Positions 1 to 5,635 of a DNA stretch of 6,585 nucleotides are shown here, piece after piece. How positions within the stretch are numbered: the stretch's first letter is position 1; every line of letters starts with the position of its first letter. The notes under the pieces were generated by a model. That model was not told where the DNA came from. It searched no databases and saw nothing but the letters and a program-made list of their open reading frames with translations. Source of the stretch: an uncultured Gemmatimonadota bacterium (GTDB taxonomy: Bacteria; Gemmatimonadota; Gemmatimonadetes; Gemmatimonadales; GWC2-71-9); assembly GCA_946479805.1 (NCBI GenBank), contig CAMLHP010000115.1, positions 1-6,585 on the forward strand, given 5' to 3'. The translations under genes were made by a program, and so were the position numbers.

Positions 1-20
1 CGCGAGTAAGGACCGAGTAG

Positions 21-76
21 GGCATATGGCATACGGCATAGGGCATAGGGCCCTAAGCCCTAAGCCCTGAGCCCAG
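21..76. repeat. Heptameric tandem repeat array upstream of the RND gene
   Basis: Eight consecutive 7-bp units can be read without a gap. Four are of the form GGCATAN (starting at 21, 28, 35 and 42). Four more are of the form RGCCCTA with drift in the last units (starting at 49, 56, 63 and 70). The two halves are related in inverted orientation: the left half reads GGGCATA, and the right half read on the other strand gives GGGCTTA, one base different. The array ends about 12 bp before the Shine-Dalgarno site of the RND gene, so it lies in the leader or promoter region. No function can be assigned. It could be neutral expansion, a structured leader, or the remains of a terminator for an upstream gene. 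Confidence 0.85.
41..60. repeat. Near-perfect 20-bp inverted repeat at the centre of the array
   Basis: Bases 41-50 and 51-60 are reverse complements except at one position in each arm (an A/A opposition), centred between 50 and 51. The central ten bases 46-55 (TAGGGCCCTA) are a perfect palindrome. With more mismatches the symmetry extends outward to roughly 27-74. In RNA this could form a GC-rich hairpin in the 5' leader. In DNA it could be a cruciform or a dimer-binding site. There is no following T-run, so it is not a canonical intrinsic terminator. Confidence 0.6.
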
Positions 77-87
77 CCAGCACTAGC

Positions 88-93
88 AGAGGA
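88..93 (+). promoter_or_regulatory. Ribosome binding site of the RND permease gene
   Basis: AGAGGA lies 7 nt before the ATG at 101. This is a good Shine-Dalgarno match at standard spacing and supports that ATG as the true start. The encoded N-terminus (MFISDFAIRRP) is also the usual RND beginning, just before the first membrane helix. Confidence 0.75.
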
Positions 94-100
94 CTGAAGC

Positions 101-3100
101 ATGTTCATATCAGACTTCGCCATCCGTCGCCCCATCATCACCATCGTCACCATGCTGGCGCTGGTGGTGTTCGGGGTATTCTCGCTGCTGCGGCTGGAGA
201 CCGACGAGTTTCCCGACGTTGCCCCGCCCTTCGTGTCGGTGGGCATCATATATCCCGGCGCTTCGCCGGACGGGGTCGAGAAGGAAGTGCTCGACCCGAT
301 CGAGGAGGCGATCTCCTCGATAAGCGGCGTCAAGAAGGTGATTGGCCGGGCCGAGGACGGCTTCGGCTTCATCATGATCGAGTTCCTGTTCGAGAAGCCG
401 CTGCTGGAGGCGACCCAGGACATCCGCGACGCCATCTCGGAGGTGAGGAACGACCTTCCCGACGAGATGGAAGAGCCGATCATCCGGAAGCTGAACGACA
501 CCGACCGGCCCATTGTGTCGCTGTCGCTGTCCTCCACCGATCTCTCGCCGGCAGAACTGACCCGGCTGGCCGACCCCGGCATCACCAGCGACCTCCGCTC
601 GATAGCGGGTGTCGCCGAGGTGCAGGTGGTGGGCAAGCTGGAGCGCGAGCTGACGGTCGAACTGGATCCGCACGCGCTGCAGGCGGCGGGAGTGAGCGTG
701 GCGCAGGTGGTCCAGGCACTCGAGCTGCAGAACCTGGCCGCGCCGGTGGGCCGGGTCACCCGTTCGCTGGACGAGAGATCAATCCGGCTGCACGGCCGGC
801 TCGAGGGTCCGGAGGAGTTCGAGCGGCTGGTGGTGGCTGAGCGTGATGGCGTCCTGATCCGGCTGGGCCAGGTGGCGGACGTGAAGGACGGCACCGAGGA
901 GCAGCGCTCGCTGGCGCTCTACAACGGCAAGGAAGCCGTGGGCATCGACATCAAGAAGTCCAAGGGCTACAGCACCACCGCGGTGAGTTCCGACATCCTG
1001 GAGCGGGTCGAGGCAATCCAGGATACCCTGCCTGCCGGCACCACGATCGACGTGGTGCGTGACGCGGGGCTGCGGGTGGACGCAGCGGTGAGGAACGTGC
1101 AGGAGGCGTTGCTGGAAGGGGCGTTCCTCACGGTGCTGGTGGTGTTCCTGTTCCTCAACTCGTGGCGCTCGACGGTCATCACCGGCCTGGCGCTGCCGGT
1201 GTCGGTGCTGGCGTCCTTCATCGCGGTGTGGGTGGCGGGGTTCACCCTCAACACCATGTCGCTGCTGGGACTGTCGCTGGCCATCGGCATCCTGATCGAC
1301 GACGCCATCGTGGTGCGCGAGAACATCGTGCGCCATGTGGAGATGGGGAAGGACCACTTCACCGCGGCAAGGGAGGGCACCGATGAGATCGGGCTCGCGG
1401 TCACCGCGACCACGCTCTCCATTCTCGCGGTATTCGTCCCCATCGCGTTCATGTCCGGGCTCTCGGGCCAGTGGTTCAAGCCCTTCGCGCTCACCATCGC
1501 CTGCGCGGTGGCGGTGTCGCTCTTTGTCTCCTTCTCGCTCGACCCGATGCTCTCGGCGTACTGGGCCGATCCGCACGTACCGGAGGAGAAGAAGGCATGG
1601 ATCACGAAGCGGCTTGACCGCTTCAACGAGTGGTTCAACCAGCTGGCCAATGGCTACCGCAAGGTCATCGCGTGGGCGCTGGACCACCGGCTGGCTGTCG
1701 TGCTGATCGCGACCGGCACGTTCATCGGCTCGTTCACGCTCCCGATGAAGGGGATGCTGGCGCTGATGGGGGTGCTGGCGGGCGTGGCGGTAATGGTCTA
1801 CGGGGTGACACGGAAGGGTCTTGCGTGGCCGCTCAAGACCGCTTCAGTGCTGGGCGGGGTGGTGCTGGCGGTGGCCCTGGTGCGGATCGCGCCAGAGTTC
1901 ATGAAGGTGGGTGGCGCGTTCTTCCCGGTGGACGACCAGTCGGAATTCTACCTCAAGCTGGAAACGCCCCCGGGCTCCAACCTCGAGTACACCCGGATCA
2001 AGTCGGAGGAGGCCGCCGCGATCATACGGGCCCACCCGGAAGTCCGTTACACCTACACCACGCTGGGCGATCAGTCCTCGGGCGCGGTGGACATCGGCAA
2101 CGTGTACGTGAAGGTGGTGCCGATGGATGAGCGCAGCCAGGGCATCGAGGAGTTCGCGGCCACGGTGCGTGACGAGATCAAGCTGCTCACCGGCGCGGAC
2201 TTTTCGGTGTTCACCAGCGACTGGGGCGGGGGCAGGAAGCAGCTGGCGCTGGAAGTGACCGGTCCCGACATGACTGCGATAGGCGCGGCCGCCGAGCAGA
2301 TCATGGCCCAGGTGGAACAGGTGCCGAACGCGGTGGACGTGTCGCTTACCAGCAAGGGTCAGAAGCCGGAGATCAACGTGCAGCTCAACCGGGGCCTGGC
2401 CGGCTCGATGGGAATCACGGTGGGCCAGGTGGCACAGTCGCTCCGGCCGGCCTTTGCCGGGATCGACGCGGGCGACTGGCAGGATCCGAGTGGCGAGACC
2501 CGTGACGTGGTGGTGCGGCTCTCGCCCGAGTCGCGGAGCCGGGCCGAGGACCTGAGGCAGCTGCCGCTGATAGTGCCCGGCCCCGACGGTGCGGCCACCG
2601 CGGTGCCGCTGGGTCAGGTGGCGACCATCGAGCCCTCGCTCGGGCCTGCGGTCATCAACCACCTCGACCGGGAGCAGGTGGTGACCGTCGAGTGGAACGT
2701 ATCGGGCCGCTCGACCGGCGAGGTGATGACCGACGCGCTGAACCGGGTGTCAACGCTCTCGCTGCCGGCGGGGGTGCAGTACCACGTGGGCGGCGACCAG
2801 GAGCAGCAGAACGAAGTGTTCGGGAGCATCGTGTTCTCGCTGGTGTTCGCGATCCTGCTGATGTACTTCATCCTGGTGATCCAGTTCGGGTCGTTCCTCG
2901 ATCCGCTGGCGATCCTCATGTCGCTGCCGCTGTCCCTGATCGGCGTGATGCTGGGCCTGTCGGTGGCCGGGCACACCATCAACATCATGAGCATGATCGG
3001 CATCATCCTGCTGGCTGGGATCGTGGCCAAGAATGCAATCCTGCTGATCGACTTCGCCAAGTGGGCGCGGGAGCGCGACGGCCTGCCGCTGCGCGAGGCG

Positions 3101-3394
3101 CTGATCGAGGCGGGGTCGATCCGGCTCCGGCCCATTCTCATGACGACGTTCGCGCTGATCGCCGGCATGGTGCCGGTGGCGCTGGGCGGAGGTGAAGGGG
3201 CCCAGTTCCGGGCGCCGCTGGGCGTGGCGGTGATCGGGGGCGTGCTTACCTCGACTCTGCTGACGCTGCTGGTGATCCCGACGGTGTACGAGATCCTGGA
3301 CGACTTCAGGGAGAAGGCGCTGGGATTCATCAAGCGGCGCCGGCCGGGGCACCATGCCGAGCCGGTGTCGAGTGATCCGTTGCTGGCTGATTGA
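101..3394 (+). CDS. RND multidrug efflux permease, HAE1/AcrB family
   Basis: This is an inner-membrane proton-driven drug exporter of 1097 residues (AcrB has 1049). The order is TM1 (about 12-30), a first periplasmic porter loop (about 33-335), TM2-TM7 (about 338-547), a second periplasmic loop (about 605-905) and TM8-TM12 (about 909-1060). Family hallmarks include FAIRRP at the start, QN..APVG near residue 210, and PIAFMSG after TM5. The proton relay is intact: D400-D401 in TM4 (GILIDDAIVV) and K977 in TM10 (AKNAILL) match AcrB D407/D408 and K940. The DD motif is of the HAE1 multidrug type, not that of CusA-like metal pumps; the substrate is unknown. The oddity is about 55 extra residues (about 549-603) between TM7 and the FFP motif (607-609), with two hydrophobic stretches around a basic turn (TRK, 570-572). 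This suggests 14 rather than 12 helices. Adaptor and outer-membrane channel genes are not visible; the multicopper oxidase gene follows after 22 bp. Confidence 0.95.
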   Translation: MFISDFAIRRPIITIVTMLALVVFGVFSLLRLETDEFPDVAPPFVSVGIIYPGASPDGVEKEVLDPIEEAISSISGVKKVIGRAEDGFGFIMIEFLFEKPLLEATQDIRDAISEVRNDLPDEMEEPIIRKLNDTDRPIVSLSLSSTDLSPAELTRLADPGITSDLRSIAGVAEVQVVGKLERELTVELDPHALQAAGVSVAQVVQALELQNLAAPVGRVTRSLDERSIRLHGRLEGPEEFERLVVAERDGVLIRLGQVADVKDGTEEQRSLALYNGKEAVGIDIKKSKGYSTTAVSSDILERVEAIQDTLPAGTTIDVVRDAGLRVDAAVRNVQEALLEGAFLTVLVVFLFLNSWRSTVITGLALPVSVLASFIAVWVAGFTLNTMSLLGLSLAIGILIDDAIVVRENIVRHVEMGKDHFTAAREGTDEIGLAVTATTLSILAVFVPIAFMSGLSGQWFKPFALTIACAVAVSLFVSFSLDPMLSAYWADPHVPEEKKAWITKRLDRFNEWFNQLANGYRKVIAWALDHRLAVVLIATGTFIGSFTLPMKGMLALMGVLAGVAVMVYGVTRKGLAWPLKTASVLGGVVLAVALVRIAPEFMKVGGAFFPVDDQSEFYLKLETPPGSNLEYTRIKSEEAAAIIRAHPEVRYTYTTLGDQSSGAVDIGNVYVKVVPMDERSQGIEEFAATVRDEIKLLTGADFSVFTSDWGGGRKQLALEVTGPDMTAIGAAAEQIMAQVEQVPNAVDVSLTSKGQKPEINVQLNRGLAGSMGITVGQVAQSLRPAFAGIDAGDWQDPSGETRDVVVRLSPESRSRAEDLRQLPLIVPGPDGAATAVPLGQVATIEPSLGPAVINHLDREQVVTVEWNVSGRSTGEVMTDALNRVSTLSLPAGVQYHVGGDQEQQNEVFGSIVFSLVFAILLMYFILVIQFGSFLDPLAILMSLPLSLIGVMLGLSVAGHTINIMSMIGIILLAGIVAKNAILLIDFAKWARERDGLPLREALIEAGSIRLRPILMTTFALIAGMVPVALGGGEGAQFRAPLGVAVIGGVLTSTLLTLLVIPTVYEILDDFREKALGFIKRRRPGHHAEPVSSDPLLAD

Positions 3395-3416
3395 TTGCCG
3401 GGGTTAGTTTTGACCC

Positions 3417-5486
3417 GTGATTCTGATTTTCGCGCTGCTCCAGCTTCTCGCCCCGCCGCCGGTGACGTGTGCCGAGTGGGATGCGGCGTGGGGCGATCCG
3501 GGCTTCTTCTGCATTGACCTCCTGCCGAGGCAGCTGGATGGCGGGCTCAGCGGCCGGGTGCGGATCCTCCCCGCGCCGTCGCCCTTCGGTGTGTCGGTGG
3601 ACCGCGACGGCGTGCAGCAGAGCACGCTCCTCATCCAGCTCGACGTGGGCGATGAGCCCGGTCCCTTCACCGCGTGGATTGCCGGCCCCCTCCTGACGCC
3701 GCTCGAACGGCTGGGCAGCGTGGGGCAGGGCGAGACCCGCTTCGGCCCCATCGGCTACGAGAAGTACACCGTCTTCATTACCGCTGGCCCCCTTGCCGAC
3801 TCGGCGGACATGCGGCTCGCCGTTCTCCGCGGCATGTCACCCAGCAACCTGCTCCAGCCCCACGGCACCAACGAACTCCCGCCCCGCCTGGTGCCTGAGG
3901 AGGCGATGCACCGAGTGCACCAGGCCGGCTGGGAGATGCCGGCCCACCATCCGCTGGTGCCGGAGATGCCGCCGGGGCTCGAGGCGCTGATGCCCAACGC
4001 CGAGCCGTGGCGCGCCGGAGAGGGATTGGATCTCGCAACGCTGCCGGCGCTCGGGCCACGCCAGCTGCATCTTGTGAAGTCGGGAGACTCGCTCCGCCTG
4101 GAAGCCGAACTGGTGCGACGGCAGGTGGGAGCGAGGACCTTTCCGGCCTACGCGTTCAACCGCCAGTCGCCCGGTCCCCTTATCGTGGCGCACAAGGGAG
4201 ACAGCATCACGGTGATGCTGGTGAACCGGCTGGACCAGCCCACCACGGTGCACTGGCACGGACTCCGGCAGGACTTCCGCTTCGACGGCGTGCCGGGGAT
4301 GTCGCAGCAGCCGGTGGCTCCGGGCGACTCCTTTGCCTATTCGCTGCAGTTTCCCGACGACGGGATCTTCTGGTACCACCCCCACGTGCGGGAGGACATC
4401 CAGCAGGAGCTGGGACTCTACGGCAACATCCTGGTACGGGGCGCCGACAGCGCGAGGCTGGGTCCGGCAGACCGCGAGGAGATGGTGATGCTGGACGACC
4501 TGCTGCTGGGTGGCAGCGGGCCGCTGCCGTTCGGGGCCGACACCGCGACCCACGCGCTGATGGGGCGCTTCGGCAACCAGTTCCTGGTGAACGGCGAACC
4601 GGAGTGGAACCTCGAAGTGCGCACGGGAGAAGTGGTGCGGCTCTACTTCACCAACGCAGCCAATGCCCGGACATTCAACGTGGCGATGGACGGGGCCGGG
4701 CTGACGCTGGAGGCAGCTGGGCTGGGACCACTGGGACGGTCGCAGGAGGTTGAAAGCGTCGTCATCGCGCCGGCCGAGCGATGGGTAGTGGATGTCACGT
4801 TCGACAAGCCCGGGCGGTATGCCATCACCAACAGGGCGAGGGCACTGCATCCGACCGCACGCGCCTTCGTAAGTGTCGTCGATACTCTGGGATACGTGCA
4901 CGTGAACGGCGAGCCGCAACTGCATGAACGGGAAATGCAACAGCGTGAACTGGAACCGCAACAGCGTGAACGGGAACTCGTGACTCGCGACCCGAGACTC
5001 GAGACTCTTGTGCTGTCTCTCCGCACCGATTCAATCCCGTTCGGCCTGCGGCAGGCGCTCAGGCTGGATACGCTGTGGACTCCGCCGGCGGAGATGGCCG
5101 GGCTGATGCCGATGATGGACTGGATCCCGACGGCGCGGGGGATCACGTGGGTGCTGCGCGACAGCACCACCGGCCGGGAGAACATGGACATCGACTGGCG
5201 CTTCAGGAAGGGAGACCGGCTGCTGCTGCGGCTGGTGAACGACAGGCATGTGGTGCATCCCATGGCGCACCCGATTCACCTCCATGGGCAGCGGTTCCAG
5301 GTTGTCGCGCGGAACGGAGAGCCCACCAGCCCTGAAGACCGGGCATGGAAGGACACCGCGCTGGTGCCGGCCGGCGGGACTGTGGATCTATGGATAGAGC
5401 TCGACAATCCCGGGCACTGGATGCTGCATTGTCACATCGCCGAGCACCTCGGCGCGGGAATGCATCTGGCGCTGACTGTGGAGTAA
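3417..5486 (+). CDS. Secreted multicopper oxidase (laccase/CueO-like) with N-terminal extension
   Basis: This is a periplasmic or secreted copper enzyme, expected to couple one-electron oxidation of a substrate (phenolics, Cu(I) or another metal) to reduction of O2 to water. All four ligand motifs are present: HWH (279-281), HPH (321-323), HPIHLHG (618-624) and HCHIAEHLGAGM (671-682). They supply the type 1 site (H618, C672, H677, axial M682) and the type 2/3 cluster. Cupredoxin domains lie at about 218-345, 355-495 and 535-689. Residues 20-215 are an extension containing a predicted beta-rich segment (about 45-140) and a His/Met-rich linker (about 164-192). I recall similar extensions in uncharacterised oxidases of Gemmatimonadota-like bacteria. 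Residues 501-530 are a charged tandem-repeat insert. The GTG start is forced, because an in-frame TGA lies at 3411-3413. The first 19 residues are hydrophobic and end in TCA, fitting a signal peptide, though without the usual basic residue. The Shine-Dalgarno signal is weak (GGGG near 3400-3403). The 22-bp gap suggests co-transcription with the pump gene. Confidence 0.92.
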   Translation: MILIFALLQLLAPPPVTCAEWDAAWGDPGFFCIDLLPRQLDGGLSGRVRILPAPSPFGVSVDRDGVQQSTLLIQLDVGDEPGPFTAWIAGPLLTPLERLGSVGQGETRFGPIGYEKYTVFITAGPLADSADMRLAVLRGMSPSNLLQPHGTNELPPRLVPEEAMHRVHQAGWEMPAHHPLVPEMPPGLEALMPNAEPWRAGEGLDLATLPALGPRQLHLVKSGDSLRLEAELVRRQVGARTFPAYAFNRQSPGPLIVAHKGDSITVMLVNRLDQPTTVHWHGLRQDFRFDGVPGMSQQPVAPGDSFAYSLQFPDDGIFWYHPHVREDIQQELGLYGNILVRGADSARLGPADREEMVMLDDLLLGGSGPLPFGADTATHALMGRFGNQFLVNGEPEWNLEVRTGEVVRLYFTNAANARTFNVAMDGAGLTLEAAGLGPLGRSQEVESVVIAPAERWVVDVTFDKPGRYAITNRARALHPTARAFVSVVDTLGYVHVNGEPQLHEREMQQRELEPQQRERELVTRDPRLETLVLSLRTDSIPFGLRQALRLDTLWTPPAEMAGLMPMMDWIPTARGITWVLRDSTTGRENMDIDWRFRKGDRLLLRLVNDRHVVHPMAHPIHLHGQRFQVVARNGEPTSPEDRAWKDTALVPAGGTVDLWIELDNPGHWMLHCHIAEHLGAGMHLALTVE
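4916..5007 (+). repeat. Tandem repeats inside the multicopper oxidase gene (3 x 21 bp, then 4 x 7 bp)
   Basis: Three 21-bp units start at 4916, 4937 and 4958, each beginning GCAAC and containing TGAAC. Four 7-bp units follow directly at 4980, 4987, 4994 and 5001 (GTGACTC, GCGACCC, GAGACTC, GAGACTC). In the reading frame the 21-bp part gives three related heptapeptides (QLHEREM, QQRELEP, QQREREL), and the 7-bp part gives VTRDPRL followed by ET. The segment is hydrophilic and charged, unlike the flanking cupredoxin sequence, and falls between the second and third domains, where a loop could tolerate an insert. The 7-bp part resembles the intergenic arrays of this window in period, which suggests repeat sequence absorbed into the gene. 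Confidence 0.8.
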
Positions 5487-5550
5487 GCTTCGAGCTACGA
5501 GCTACGAGCTACGAGCTACGAGCTACGAGCTACGAGCTACGAGCTTCGAG
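5484..5550. repeat. CGAGCTA heptamer tandem array
   Basis: Seven perfect copies of CGAGCTA occupy 5491-5539. Variant units stand at each end: TAAGCTT at 5484-5490, which overlaps the stop codon of the oxidase gene, and CGAGCTT plus a partial unit at 5540-5550. Each unit contains the self-complementary AGCT. There are no spacers and no coding potential. The array begins at the stop codon itself, so it would form the 3' untranslated region of the pump-oxidase transcript. Confidence 0.95.
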
Positions 5551-5560
5551 TGTTCACCGT

Positions 5561-5588
5561 GAAGCTTGAAGCTTGAAGCTTGAAGCTC
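5561..5588. repeat. GAAGCTT heptamer tandem array
   Basis: Three perfect copies of GAAGCTT (5561, 5568, 5575) and a fourth ending in C (5582-5588) form a second 7-bp array, 10 bp after the CGAGCTA array. Both have the same period and an AGCT core but differ in sequence. The last bases (5579-5588) can pair with 5541-5550 with a single G-U wobble, giving a possible stem with a 28-nt loop. No T-run follows, so a terminator role is unproven. Bases 5487-5635 hold these two arrays and the start signals of the amidohydrolase gene; I see nothing else there. Confidence 0.9.
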
Positions 5589-5598
5589 AAAGTCGTGG

Positions 5599-5604
5599 TA
5601 AATT
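5599..5604 (+). promoter_or_regulatory. Possible -10 element for the amidohydrolase gene
   Basis: TAAATT is the only AT-rich hexamer in the short unique stretch between the GAAGCTT array and the amidohydrolase start. It would place transcription initiation near 5610, giving a leader of about 25 nt. TTGAAG copies within the neighbouring array lie 13 bp and 20 bp upstream of it, neither at the ideal 17 bp for a -35 box. If this is the promoter, its upstream half is built from repeat units. This is weak evidence. Confidence 0.2.
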
Positions 5605-5623
5605 GCCCAACCATCCCGACACT

Positions 5624-5627
5624 GGAG
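5624..5627 (+). promoter_or_regulatory. Ribosome binding site of the amidohydrolase gene
   Basis: GGAG stands 8 nt before the ATG at 5636, a standard position. Together with the textbook signal peptide that begins at this ATG, it fixes the start. Confidence 0.6.
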
Positions 5628-5635
5628 CCCTGCCG

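Noticed and set aside
1..9. End of an upstream coding sequence (CGC GAG TAA)
   Set aside because: Two codons and a stop are too little to distinguish from chance, although an adaptor gene upstream would be expected.
779..1687. Long open frame of 302 codons on the - strand inside the RND gene
   Set aside because: The translation is rich in His, Arg and Gln with no recognisable domain, and it lies antisense to a clearly conserved RND coding region. In high-GC DNA such shadow frames are expected.
101..3394. CusA-type heavy-metal pump, suggested by the copper oxidase next door
   Set aside because: The TM4 motif carries the adjacent Asp pair typical of HAE1 multidrug pumps (D400-D401), and no CusA-like methionine relay is evident.
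3417..3473. Lipoprotein signal at C18 of the oxidase
   Set aside because: The residues before the cysteine (PVT) do not fit a lipobox. Cleavage after A19 by an ordinary signal peptidase is more likely.
3837..4961. Open frame of 374 codons on the - strand inside the oxidase gene
   Set aside because: It is antisense to a gene with all copper-ligand motifs in place, has shadow-like composition and shows no plausible protein family.
5484..5588. CRISPR-like array
   Set aside because: The units are 7 bp, directly adjacent and without unique spacers. They are simple tandem repeats.
5541..5588. Intrinsic terminator of the oxidase gene
   Set aside because: A stem can be drawn, but the loop is 28 nt and no T-run follows (the next bases are CAAAGTCG). 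It is not supported as a terminator.
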